Shown piece after piece: positions 27,220 through 35,090 of a stretch of 64,000 nucleotides of DNA. The DNA is taken from the NCBI GenBank assembly GCA_963729325.1, contig CAVSNS010000009.1, positions 18,715 through 82,714 of the forward strand, given 5' to 3'. How positions within the stretch are numbered: the stretch's first letter is position 1; each line of letters begins with the position of its first letter. Position numbers and translations under genes: made by a program. Below the pieces are notes generated by a model. It was not told where the DNA came from. It made no database searches and saw only the letters and a list, made by a program, of their open reading frames with translations. The DNA is from JABCYV01 sp963729325. Its GTDB lineage: Bacteria; Acidobacteriota; Terriglobia; Terriglobales; Acidobacteriaceae.

Positions 27220-27245
27220 GACTCGGATGGAGCGAGTAATTATTG

Positions 27246-27719
27246 ATGTCGTCTTTCTTTCCAACGAGGGGCTTTCTCGGAACCGGCGCCACGTTTGCGG
27301 CAGATATCAACCTTGTCGTGCAGCTCATCATGGGAGCCGCACTGATCACAGGGTTGGTCTTAGCGAAACAAAAGCGCTACCAAGCCCACGGCATTTGCCA
27401 GACGACGGTGCTGCTTCTGAACTTGTTGATGATTGGACTCGTGATGTGGCCGTCGTTTCGGGAACAGTTGAGACCATCACTTCGCAAGGTTGTTCATAAC
27501 TGGTATTACGCGGCCGCTGCAGGTCATGCGGTTTTAGGGATAACTGCTGAACTCCTGGGACTCTATATCGTCATCGTGGCGGGGACCGACATTCTTCCGC
27601 TCTGGTTGCGGTTCAAACATTGGAAGCGATGGATGCAAACAGAGCTCGTGCTTTGGTTCATTGTTCTGGTAAGCGGCGTAGGGACTTACTACGTGTGGTA
27701 TATGGCGCCGGTCCGGTAA
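27246..27719 (+). CDS. DUF420-like membrane protein
   Basis: 157 residues with four predicted transmembrane helices (INLVVQLIMGAALITGLVLA, TTVLLLNLLMIGLVMW, a His-containing GHAVLGITAELLGLYIVIVA, and a last helix near LWFIVLVSGVGTYYVWY). His residues at helix ends (QAHGICQTT, HNWYYAAAAGH) are typical of DUF420 proteins, which are associated with cytochrome oxidase and copper in other bacteria. It follows the cupredoxin gene by 26 bases. The role is inferred from family and neighbours only. Confidence 0.7.
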   Translation: MSSFFPTRGFLGTGATFAADINLVVQLIMGAALITGLVLAKQKRYQAHGICQTTVLLLNLLMIGLVMWPSFREQLRPSLRKVVHNWYYAAAAGHAVLGITAELLGLYIVIVAGTDILPLWLRFKHWKRWMQTELVLWFIVLVSGVGTYYVWYMAPVR

Positions 27720-27759
27720 TTCCCGGCAAAACAATCTCTGTGCGACATAAGGAGCACTC

Positions 27760-27954
27760 ATGTTTGAAGGACTGTTTCAACCGATGCATCTGCTGGTCAT
27801 TTTCGGAATTGCTTTGCTCGTGTTCGGGCCCAAGAAGCTTCCTGAGTTGGGCAAAGGAATTGGAGAGGGTATTCGCGGCTTCAAATCAGCGATGAAAATG
27901 ATGAAGAGAAGCCCGCCACTTCGGCCAGCGCGCCTGCCAACGCGCAGAGTCTGA
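27760..27954 (+). CDS. tatA: TatA/E-family twin-arginine translocase subunit
   Basis: 64 residues as read. The single N-terminal helix (MHLLVIFGIALLVFGPKKL) and hinge plus amphipathic helix (PELGKGIGEGIRGFKSAMK) are diagnostic of TatA. After SAMK the tail is basic and atypical. Adding one base in the A run 27894-27897 gives instead DEEKPATSASAPANAQSL and a stop at 27963-27965, the usual acidic, low-complexity tail of TatA. Either version keeps the functional part. It closes a run that starts with a Tat signal-bearing phosphoesterase. tatC is not in the window. Confidence 0.9.
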   Translation: MFEGLFQPMHLLVIFGIALLVFGPKKLPELGKGIGEGIRGFKSAMKMMKRSPPLRPARLPTRRV

Positions 27955-28029
27955 CTAAGGAGTGAGAGTCAGCGAGCTTGGCACTGGCCAGGCGCCTTTG
28001 CTGGGCGCAGGTCATCCCATCGTGCTCGC

Positions 28030-28440
28030 TCATTGGCACGATACCGTAAAGCGATTCACCGACGCCCCAGTCCAGCCGGCTCCGGTGTTGGGGTAACGAG
28101 TGTAGAAGACATAAAACTGCTTTCCTAAAATAGCGGGGTCATCTCCCATTCCAACGAAAGTGACGTAAACGCTCGGCTGATCCTGTTCATTGCGGAAGTC
28201 GTACAGTAAGCTGAGGGCTGACCAGTTCATACCGTCCGGGGACTCCGAGTAGTAGACCACAACCCCAGCGTTGATGAGCATCTGATAGCGCTGCAGGCCG
28301 GCGTTATAGGCAACCTGAAGATTCCCGCCGTATGGGGTCTGCTGGTCGAGATCTCGCGAATAACCACCCAGGCCCTGTTCCAGATGCCATCCGTCATAAT
28401 ATTTCTGGAAAGCCAACGCATGTGGTTTGGCGCCGAAGGC
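28030..28440 (-). pseudogene. Asp-box secreted protein, C-terminal part (frameshifted)
   Basis: This frame continues the upstream gene after a break near 28437-28445: FGAKPHALAFQKYYDGW, then a second Asp-box SPDGMNW, then QFYVFYTRYPNTGAGW and a stop at 28030. One missing base in the codon around 28440 joins the two parts. It would complete a protein of about 407 residues. Confidence 0.65.
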
Positions 28441-29252
28441 AGCCTCAGCACGGCGGCAATCGGCGCACGCGCGACAGAAACCGAAGTGACCGTGTTTCCC
28501 CAGTGAGTGGTGCCATTGGCCCGCCAGTCCGGAAAAAAGATGTAGAAGTACTTGTGGTCGGGAGAGATGACGAGAGCTGAATCGCCGATATCAAAGCCGT
28601 CCATGTCCGTTCGATAACCCTGATTGATGCGAATGATCTCTCCCAGGTCGGTCCAGCTCAGGCCCTGATCGGTCGATGCGGCCAAGGCTAAGACCGAGTA
28701 GAAACTCCGGGTCGTGACGGTCGGAATCTCGGCGTGGTAGACCAAAAGCAGATTACCGGCTCCCGGCAGACCAGCGGGAACTTTGTAAACTGGCCCACCG
28801 CCCATGTAGTCATAGCTTTGATAGTAAGGATTGACATTCGAATCGGGATTGGGACGGATGGTAACGTCGATCGGAGGCGCGTAGCCGAGTGGATTGTCGA
28901 CCGTGCCAAGCGTGCGTGTGATGGATCCATACTTGTTATTCCCGTACGGGTGCCCCTGCCATTGTTGACGCGAATGCAGGCCGCCATCGCTGCCGAAGAA
29001 CATGTAACCCTGATCAGTTTTGACTACGCCTAACGGCGTGTCCGGCCAAGCGAAGCCGTTGGCCTGGTCGGTGAGCGGTGGCTGCGCGATATCTCCGCCG
29101 GCTTCGCGCTGCGCAGCGGTCGTTAGTACTTGGTTAGCGATTATCCTCGGCGTACACAGTGGAGTCACGCTCTGCGCGCTGGCTACAACGACGGTTAGGA
29201 GGCAAATGGCGATTAGCAGGCTTGCCAGATAAATCAATTTTTTAGTCGGCAT
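28227..29252 (-). CDS. secreted protein with BNR/Asp-box repeat (sialidase-like fold)
   Basis: The ATG at 29252 opens a signal peptide (LIYLASLLIAICLLTVVVAS). The mature part reads like a beta-propeller: TPLGVVKTDQGYMFFGSDGG, then the Asp-box STDQGLSWTDLG, then DSALVISPDHKYFYIFFPDW. From about 28440 on the frame is out of phase and the last 70 residues are not genuine; the real continuation is the adjoining C-terminal piece. Asp-box proteins include glycosidases and non-catalytic binding proteins, and no catalytic set can be assigned here. The upstream frame to 29474 lacks a start signal. Confidence 0.72.
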   Translation of the reverse strand: MPTKKLIYLASLLIAICLLTVVVASAQSVTPLCTPRIIANQVLTTAAQREAGGDIAQPPLTDQANGFAWPDTPLGVVKTDQGYMFFGSDGGLHSRQQWQGHPYGNNKYGSITRTLGTVDNPLGYAPPIDVTIRPNPDSNVNPYYQSYDYMGGGPVYKVPAGLPGAGNLLLVYHAEIPTVTTRSFYSVLALAASTDQGLSWTDLGEIIRINQGYRTDMDGFDIGDSALVISPDHKYFYIFFPDWRANGTTHWGNTVTSVSVARAPIAAVLRLPSAPNHMRWLSRNIMTDGIWNRAWVVIREISTSRPHTAGIFRLPITPACSAIRCSSTLGLWSTTRSPRTV

Positions 29253-29556
29253 GTGGGCGGTCTCTTTCGAATCTCGTCGGGCAAGGTCGCAGACCACAAA
29301 CACCCACCCGGAGGAAAAGTCGCGGACTATAGCAGTGTAGCGAACTAGGGTTAATGCATTGTTAATACAACGAGCGGTAACAATCTGTGGATGGTCAAGT
29401 TGACGTCCAAGTAAGAGCTGACTAGGCTGCCCACAAGTGCGGCCTTGAGCAGGTTCCACAACTTGTGTTCTCATGGTTCACGAATGTCAGGCCACGTGCG
29501 AGCAAGGTGCACCCGTGGCCTCAACCCTCAATCTGCATTCTGAAGGAGAAAAAATC

Positions 29557-30096
29557 ATGAGCAAAGTCTCGCATATTCCCCAGGGCTACAACTCCATTAC
29601 ACCCTACCTCGTCATCAAGGGCGCCGCTCAAGCCATCGAGTACTACAAGAAGGTTTTTGGCGCTACCGAAGTCTTTCGCATGGATCAGCCCGATGGCAAA
29701 GTCGGTCACGCGGAGCTGCAGATCGGCGACTCACGTATTATGCTGGCTGACGAAAATCCCAGCATGGGACAAGGGCATACCAGCGCTGCCAGCATCGGCG
29801 CAAGCCCGGTGAGTCTGTATTTATACATTCCCGATGTCGATCGCGTAGTCGAACGTGCGGTCTCTGCCGGCGCGAAGATTCTGAAGCCGGTGCAGGACCA
29901 GTTCTACGGAGACCGCTCAGGTTTCATCGAGGATCCGTTCGGCCATCTCTGGGGCATCGCCACCCACGTTGAAGATGTGGCGCCGCAAGAGTTGGAAGAA
30001 CGCGCCAAAAAAGGCCAGGCAGGCTGCTTAATCGGATTCGACGAGAGCGGCAGTCCCTCGCCGCTCTCGTTTGTTAGGCTGCGGTGGTTTCTCTAA
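29557..30096 (+). CDS. VOC-superfamily protein (PhnB/glyoxalase-like)
   Basis: The start at 29557 has AAGGAGA eleven bases upstream. The 179-residue frame contains the PhnB-type paired beta-alpha-beta-beta-beta modules: ITPYLVIKGAAQAIEYYKKV, GKVGHAELQIGDSRIMLADE, SLYLYIPDVDRVVERAV and YGDRSGFIEDPFGHLWGIAT. Members are metal-dependent lyases, dioxygenases or antibiotic-binding proteins, and the function here is undetermined. The tail after EERAKKG is odd. With one A fewer in the run 30007-30012 the protein would end ERAKKARQAA at a TAA near 30031, the usual ending of this family and clear of the opposite gene. Confidence 0.87.
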   Translation: MSKVSHIPQGYNSITPYLVIKGAAQAIEYYKKVFGATEVFRMDQPDGKVGHAELQIGDSRIMLADENPSMGQGHTSAASIGASPVSLYLYIPDVDRVVERAVSAGAKILKPVQDQFYGDRSGFIEDPFGHLWGIATHVEDVAPQELEERAKKGQAGCLIGFDESGSPSPLSFVRLRWFL

Positions 30097-30550
30097 TCGC
30101 GGTTACTTCTGGTGTTTTCACGTGCTCCGGACGGACCCCAATGCCAACCAATCGAGCAGGAATTCGCCGCAGAATTGGCCATCGGCGCAAGAGCTTGAGC
30201 TGCCATGGAAGAGTGAGGGATCTCGGCCTGCCAAGAACGCGGCCGATCACTCTGTTTTGGATCGTGATTTGAATCTGCTGGGTGGCCCAAGTCGGAAACC
30301 TCCGACGCCGCTGGACGATCTGAAGCTCTTCCTCGCTGGGGGTTCCGTGCAGAAGTTTCGCGCCCAGTAGGTTTGCCGTCGCCACTGCGTCCTGAATCGC
30401 GAGATTAATTCCTACCCCTCCGATAGGCGACATGGCATGTGCCGCATCACCGATACATAACAGTCCGGCGCGGGACCACTGCACCAGTCGATCCACGGCA
30501 ACAGTCAGCACACTGATGTCCTTCCAGTCGCGTAACTCCTGCACGCGATC
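30074..30550 (-). pseudogene. FAD-dependent monooxygenase, C-terminal part (frameshifted)
   Basis: This frame carries the second FAD motif of the PHBH family, GLLCIGDAAHAMSPIGGVG followed by INLAIQDAVATANLL, and a basic C-terminal domain ending at 30074. The preceding frame breaks at about 30547-30555. Removing one base there gives FLADRVQELRDWKD, the normal family sequence, so both parts were one gene of about 415 residues. Confidence 0.8.
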
Positions 30551-31319
30551 GCGCTAAGAAGGGAGCAAGACTGGTTACTTCTTCGCGAAAGGAGGACAGC
30601 CCTCTCTGCCGGATTTCATCGGCCGTGCCCTTCGGGATGACGAATGCGCATTGCCAGTAATCTTCACGATTGATCAGAACCAGAATCCTGCCCCTATCGA
30701 TGTGGCCAAATGTCTGTACTGGGTCATTAGGACGGCGGCTTATTCTCATCCACATCACATCCATCGGAGCGCCGAGATTTTTTACTTCGAGGCCAGCACG
30801 CTGACGGACCACGGAGTGGCGTCCATCAGCGCCAATCGTTAGCGACGCACGAATTTCCAGATTGCCGTCGGGAGTCTTGGCGCGTACCCCCGCCACGATG
30901 CCTTGCTCGACGATCAGGTCGGTAACCTCCGCCTGCATTTTCAAGTGAAACGTGGGATATCGCCTGGCCTGCTCCACTACAAAGTTCAGGAAATCCCATT
31001 GCGGCATCAATGCGAGGAAGTGGCAGTGGGTCGGCAGATGAGTAAAATCGCCGATTGTAACAGTCTCTTCGCCAACCTGCCCAGCGAGCTCTCGTACTTC
31101 CTGGTGCGGTCGTTTCAGGAATTCTTCCAGAATACCCAATTCATACATGATCTCGAGAGTGGACGGATGAATAGTGTCGCCGCGGAAATCACGCAGGAAG
31201 TCGGCATGCTTTTCAAGCACAAATACGTCCACGCCCATGCGCGCAAGCAGCAAAGCCAACATCATGCCGGCGGGACCGCCTCCGGCAATACAACAGCGAG
31301 TGTGGACCACGTTGTTCAT
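30447..31319 (-). CDS. FAD-dependent monooxygenase (UbiH/PHBH-like), N-terminal part
   Basis: The 290-residue frame starts with a Rossmann dinucleotide site, CCIAGGGPAGMMLALLLARM, and continues with FRGDTIHPSTLEIMYELG, typical of aromatic-ring hydroxylases. The DG motif TIGADGRHSVVRQRAG follows. After ARSRAG (about 30550) the frame is out of phase with the family. Relatives hydroxylate phenolic or quinone-precursor substrates using NAD(P)H and oxygen; the substrate is unknown. It is convergent with the VOC gene and not obviously in an operon. Confidence 0.87.
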   Translation of the reverse strand: MNNVVHTRCCIAGGGPAGMMLALLLARMGVDVFVLEKHADFLRDFRGDTIHPSTLEIMYELGILEEFLKRPHQEVRELAGQVGEETVTIGDFTHLPTHCHFLALMPQWDFLNFVVEQARRYPTFHLKMQAEVTDLIVEQGIVAGVRAKTPDGNLEIRASLTIGADGRHSVVRQRAGLEVKNLGAPMDVMWMRISRRPNDPVQTFGHIDRGRILVLINREDYWQCAFVIPKGTADEIRQRGLSSFREEVTSLAPFLARSRAGVTRLEGHQCADCCRGSTGAVVPRRTVMYR

Positions 31320-31511
31320 ATGAACGATGAAGTGGCGGCGTTCCGCAAGGATAATATTTCAAACCTCTCGAGTGTTCTTTAGATGCGCGGGCACTCGATT
31401 GGTTGACTCAGAAGTGGTGTAGTTTCCGATGCGGATTTATGATGGAACACCGCGACGGTCGCGGTACGCGGAGGCGAAAAAATGACAGGCTAAAAACTTG
31501 CGAATTCAGTG

Positions 31512-32333
31512 CTAGACCGCTCCGGGGCTAGCGGAGCTCGTGCCGGCAGAGACTACGGCAGCGTAATGCTCGCAGTTCCGACGTCCCCGAACCGGCAAGG
31601 CGCTACGGGGCGGCAGTTGGAGCTGATTCAAAAAACTGTATTTCCCAGCCAGCGAAGTCCCATCGGTGCTGGTAGTCACGTTGAAGAACTGCCCCAATGC
31701 CGAGCCATCGGCAGCAGTAATAGTCAGTACCACAGTCGTTCCGCTGATTACTCCGCTGAGCATCGCGCTACTGAAGCAAGGCGAATCGGTCGAGGTGACT
31801 GTCCCCGAAAGGACAGCACTGCTCTGACCGCTATTCGGTCCCTGCGTGATCATTCCGGAAACATCCGAAATGATTCCGCTAGGTCTAGTCGAGGTCAAGG
31901 TCCCATGAAAACTGCCGGAGAGCGGCATCACTCGGGTCGCCGACCAATTCCCGGTTTCCGAATTGCCGCAGCCGGAGGCCAAGATGGTGTAGGTTCCGGT
32001 CATCGTGGAGCCATCGGACGAAACTGTCCCGCCGAGGTTCAGCGCCTGCCCGGTTACGGTGGCGTCGAGCGAAATATTTTGTCCGGTCATCGTTCCTGTA
32101 GCAGAGCCTACCCCAGCGCAGCTGCCTGAGAGCATCAATCCACCAGTAACGGAGTCGCTCAATTGCAGAATGAAGCCCGACAGCGTCTTCGAAGATTTCG
32201 GCGTGCGTTGCAACGCGATTTGCCAGTTTCCCGAAACTTGGCCGTTGGGATTTATCGAACTTGTGCTTCCGCCCCCACAAACAGTTAGTACGGCCAGGCA
32301 CGCTAGAAGCACCGCGATAGCTACGAGCTTCAT
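31512..32333 (-). CDS. hypothetical lipoprotein, beta-rich
   Basis: 273 residues with a lipoprotein signal (AVLLACLAVLTVCGGG; lipobox LTVC) and a Ser/Thr/Gly-rich mature part with repeated short strands such as SGNWQIALQRT, LSGSCAGVGSATGTMTGQ, GTYTILASGCGNSETGNW and LSGTVTSTDSPCFSS. This is the pattern of surface lipoproteins common in Acidobacteria, with Cys pairs that may form disulfides. Function unknown. The final 35 residues after YSFLNQ are unlike the rest; a wrong count in the A run at 31630-31635 could have replaced the natural end. Confidence 0.65.
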   Translation of the reverse strand: MKLVAIAVLLACLAVLTVCGGGSTSSINPNGQVSGNWQIALQRTPKSSKTLSGFILQLSDSVTGGLMLSGSCAGVGSATGTMTGQNISLDATVTGQALNLGGTVSSDGSTMTGTYTILASGCGNSETGNWSATRVMPLSGSFHGTLTSTRPSGIISDVSGMITQGPNSGQSSAVLSGTVTSTDSPCFSSAMLSGVISGTTVVLTITAADGSALGQFFNVTTSTDGTSLAGKYSFLNQLQLPPRSALPVRGRRNCEHYAAVVSAGTSSASPGAV

Positions 32334-32541
32334 TATTCCTTGCTCCTTACCAGCAAATTACGAAGAGGCCTGATCCGGTAAGTCATCCCGGCCTCGAGGC
32401 CAAACCTCATTCCTGATTGAGTCAGAAATCTTACCCTTGTGCCTCCTGTCGTGGCGCCATACTTTTGTGAATTTTCGATTAAAAGCGAAGCTGAGACGGG
32501 CCAAAACCCTAACTGATAAAAGCAGCTACGGTATCGGCAGT

Positions 32542-32571
32542 AAAAGGCCCCGCCCAAAGATGAACGGGGCC
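32542..32571 (-). terminator. intrinsic terminator of the PEP-CTERM gene
   Basis: On the minus strand GGCCCCG and CGGGGCC (32571-32565 and 32552-32546) form a 7-bp GC stem with a 12-base loop, followed directly by TTTTA (32545-32541). It lies just past the stop at 32604. Confidence 0.7.
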
Positions 32572-32603
32572 GACATCTTCGGGTTTCTACTAGCAGGGCC
32601 GTC

Positions 32604-33218
32604 TTAGGACTTGTTCCGTGCTTTCTTGCGCCTGGCAATTATCGCAATCCCGACCATCCCCGTCCCCAGAAGACTCAGCGTTCCTAACTCAGGCGTCGTT
32701 GCGCCCGGGATAGTCGTTGTTCCGGCGTTAAGGTTGATTTTCATCTTACCGCCCGTGAGAAAGGGATTGCCTTTGGTTGCGATGGTGGTGACCTGAAGCG
32801 TCCCCCCAACGACGGGCGAGCCATTCAAGGTACCACTGACGGTGCCGCTTAAGGTCCAGCCATATTGTCCCGCTGGCAGTCCCGTAGCGGCTGTCCAGGT
32901 GGCGTTTGTGAAGGTGCCTTGGAAGACCAGACCAGTGTGCGTGTCGGTGATCTTAAAAGTACCAGCTCCAAAAGTGGCATTGGACGACAGTGCACCCGTT
33001 GCAAGTGCCCCGGTGGTGAGAATCACGAATCCAGAAGGGGAGGAATCACTGAACGAGCCCAGTCCAGTGACCGACGTCAGGGCTGACCCCGACAGTTTGA
33101 GACCTCTGCCGGACGTGGAGATAGCTCCGCCCGCATTCGTGAATACGCTATCGGCAAGCGCCGACAGCGGCAGACAGGACAAGAGAGCAGCCAACGCGAA
33201 AATCTTAAGCAGTTTCAT
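32604..33218 (-). CDS. PEP-CTERM sorting domain protein
   Basis: 204 residues. A signal peptide (IFALAALLSCLPLSALA) is followed by a Gly/Thr/Ser-rich beta-structured body and a C-terminal sorting signal: a Pro-Glu motif in TTPELGTLSLLG, a hydrophobic helix MVGIAIIA and a basic end RRKKARNK. Proteins of this kind are processed by exosortase and linked to exopolysaccharide export. No exosortase gene is in the window. It has its own terminator and no co-directional partner, so it is probably monocistronic. Confidence 0.85.
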   Translation of the reverse strand: MKLLKIFALAALLSCLPLSALADSVFTNAGGAISTSGRGLKLSGSALTSVTGLGSFSDSSPSGFVILTTGALATGALSSNATFGAGTFKITDTHTGLVFQGTFTNATWTAATGLPAGQYGWTLSGTVSGTLNGSPVVGGTLQVTTIATKGNPFLTGGKMKINLNAGTTTIPGATTPELGTLSLLGTGMVGIAIIARRKKARNKS

Positions 33219-33601
33219 CCCCTCGCCTCCTTCAAATATGCAAAACTCGAATCGTTTCTTTGACGTCCTACAACGGCGACGATTTTTACCGAGTTGGACG
33301 ATTTACTGATAACCAGCACAGCTTCAGGCCAAATGAACGCCCGAACGCATAAGCAGATGCGAAGTTTAACGCGTGGCGTGTTACGCCTTGATGACCGCAA
33401 AATGAAATGTGTGCGACAGAATCGGCGTCTGTCACGCATTCTTAACAAACTGTGGAATTCTTCCTCTTGACAGCAACTCATTGTCAGCAGAACATGCGGT
33501 TACACCACAAGACAGCAGCCGTCACGCAAACCAAGATTCCAATCGTTGTTGTCGAGTAGCTGGCACTGAAACCATGACTGGCGAAAGGTAGGAGAGACTC
33601 T
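33219..33601. other. divergent intergenic region, no gene seen
   Basis: 383 bases between the minus-strand PEP-CTERM gene and the plus-strand regulator. It must hold both promoters. A TTGACA at about 33468 is a possible -35 box for the regulator, but I cannot match a good -10. No ORF here looks coding. Confidence 0.4.
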
Positions 33602-34387
33602 ATGAGGCAACTCATTTTAGTCGTAAGTAGTCGGGGGGAGGATTGCGGGTTTCTCGAGCAGTGCCTTGAACGATCAGGTTACAAGGTGCGCCGATGTTTG
33701 AACCCCGGCGACGCAGTAAGGGAGGCAGAAGTTTTGCGTCCGTCGCTAATATTGGTCAATTCAGTGATGCCGGATAGCGCTGGCCTGGAGTTGTGCCGTC
33801 GCATCCGCCAGACCCGTTCCTTGGCAAGAACCGCCGTGGTTTTGGTGGCCGCGGGTACAGCGGAAGACGACTGCGTTCTCGGACTGGAGTCGGGAGCGAA
33901 CGATTACATAACCATGCCATTCAGTTCTCGCGAGTTGCAGGCGCGGGTGCAAGCCGTGTTGCGCCGCTTCGAACGACCGCAGCTCACTGAGTTTTATGGA
34001 CCGGTCACGACTGTCGGAGACATTAAGATTGATAGTTCCGCGATGAAAATTTCTGTCCGCGGGAATGAAGTCACGACTACCACCTTGGAATTCCGCCTGA
34101 TGGATTACCTTGCTCGCAATCAGGCGCGAGTTTTCAAACGCGATGAGCTTCTCGATGCAGTGTGGGGTGACATGCAGTTCGTGACTCCCCGCACCGTAGA
34201 CGCATGCGTGCGCCGGGTGCGGCGGAAGATCGAACCGGACTGTGCACGACCCACCTATCTGAAAACTATTCGCGGAGTCGGGTACCGTCTTGATGCGGGA
34301 GGCCCCAGGATGTGGGATTCGCGGGAGCAATATCTACGTCCGGCGTCAGCACCGCTGTCGGCGGATAGATTCGAGCCTAAAGCGTAG
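33602..34387 (+). CDS. OmpR/PhoB-type regulator with degenerate receiver domain
   Basis: 261 residues: a receiver-like domain (1-120), a linker, and a winged-helix DNA-binding domain (TTTLEFRLMDYLARNQ, VDACVRRVRRKIEPD, IRGVGYRLDAGG). The receiver lacks the usual residues. The phosphoacceptor Asp is Asn 53 (ILVNSVMPDSAGLE), the conserved Lys of the switch is Met 105 (DYITMPFSS), and the acidic pair near residue 10 is replaced by SSRGED. It should therefore not be phosphorylated like a classical response regulator. No kinase gene is adjacent. GGTAGGAGAG precedes the ATG. The target is unknown; the neighbouring PilZ gene points the other way. Confidence 0.88.
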   Translation: MRQLILVVSSRGEDCGFLEQCLERSGYKVRRCLNPGDAVREAEVLRPSLILVNSVMPDSAGLELCRRIRQTRSLARTAVVLVAAGTAEDDCVLGLESGANDYITMPFSSRELQARVQAVLRRFERPQLTEFYGPVTTVGDIKIDSSAMKISVRGNEVTTTTLEFRLMDYLARNQARVFKRDELLDAVWGDMQFVTPRTVDACVRRVRRKIEPDCARPTYLKTIRGVGYRLDAGGPRMWDSREQYLRPASAPLSADRFEPKA

Positions 34388-34453
34388 CAGCGAAGATAAG
34401 GGGCGTTGCGACCAGCTGGCATCCGCCGGTTCTTCGTGGTAATTGCATCGCTA

Positions 34454-34975
34454 CTAGAGAAATTTCGGACGCAGAGGGCTGCCAGGCTCTTGCCCTTCGC
34501 TGTCGGCGAGCAAGATAGCCACGGTACGAAGGGCGTGGATCTCCTTCAACACTTGCTTGATTTGTAGATCGGTTTCGTGCAGGGCCGTGAACACTCGCTT
34601 CGGAGAAGGAAGGCTGATGATTTCAGGCGCTTTGATGTTGCATGGCTCGGTGAGCGCTTCTCGTCCGACGGGCCAGGGCTCAACCATTTCACGAGGCTCC
34701 GGCAACAGTGCATTGAGGAATTCCACCCCGAAGCAGTATCCGGCACGACTTCGAACCAGGCTTATTAGCCGCACGTACTGCGGCATCTGAAACTCGATCT
34801 CCATCAAATCGCCGGGTTCGAAATAAATATTGGCTTGCAGGGCCATTCCCCCCTCGCTGATTGTGATCACGCGCCCTGGCACAGCGGCTTTAGAGACTCG
34901 CCGCGAGGGCGTGATGCGAACTGGAAGATCGGCCTCGTATCGGGGCCAGCGACGGCTGTTCATGGAGTGAGACAT
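34454..34975 (-). CDS. PilZ domain protein
   Basis: 173 residues. The N-terminal half has the PilZ c-di-GMP motifs, an Arg-rich RRWPRYEADLPVRI and the later TISEGGMALQANIYFEPGD (S-x-x-G form), with an Arg-rich stretch between them. The C-terminal part (about 100-173) is helical with no known domain. It could respond to cyclic di-GMP, but the D/N of the D/NxSxxG motif is Thr here, so binding needs checking. It lies convergent to the degenerate regulator. Confidence 0.8.
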   Translation of the reverse strand: MSHSMNSRRWPRYEADLPVRITPSRRVSKAAVPGRVITISEGGMALQANIYFEPGDLMEIEFQMPQYVRLISLVRSRAGYCFGVEFLNALLPEPREMVEPWPVGREALTEPCNIKAPEIISLPSPKRVFTALHETDLQIKQVLKEIHALRTVAILLADSEGQEPGSPLRPKFL

Positions 34976-35090
34976 TAAGCGTTACCGGATTAAGTCTGGT
35001 TCAATCAAATAATAGGAACGGTCGACGATTACTTTCAAATTACTAAGGTAAGTCCCTATCGCTGGCACGCTTCGTGGCAAAGACAAGCAG

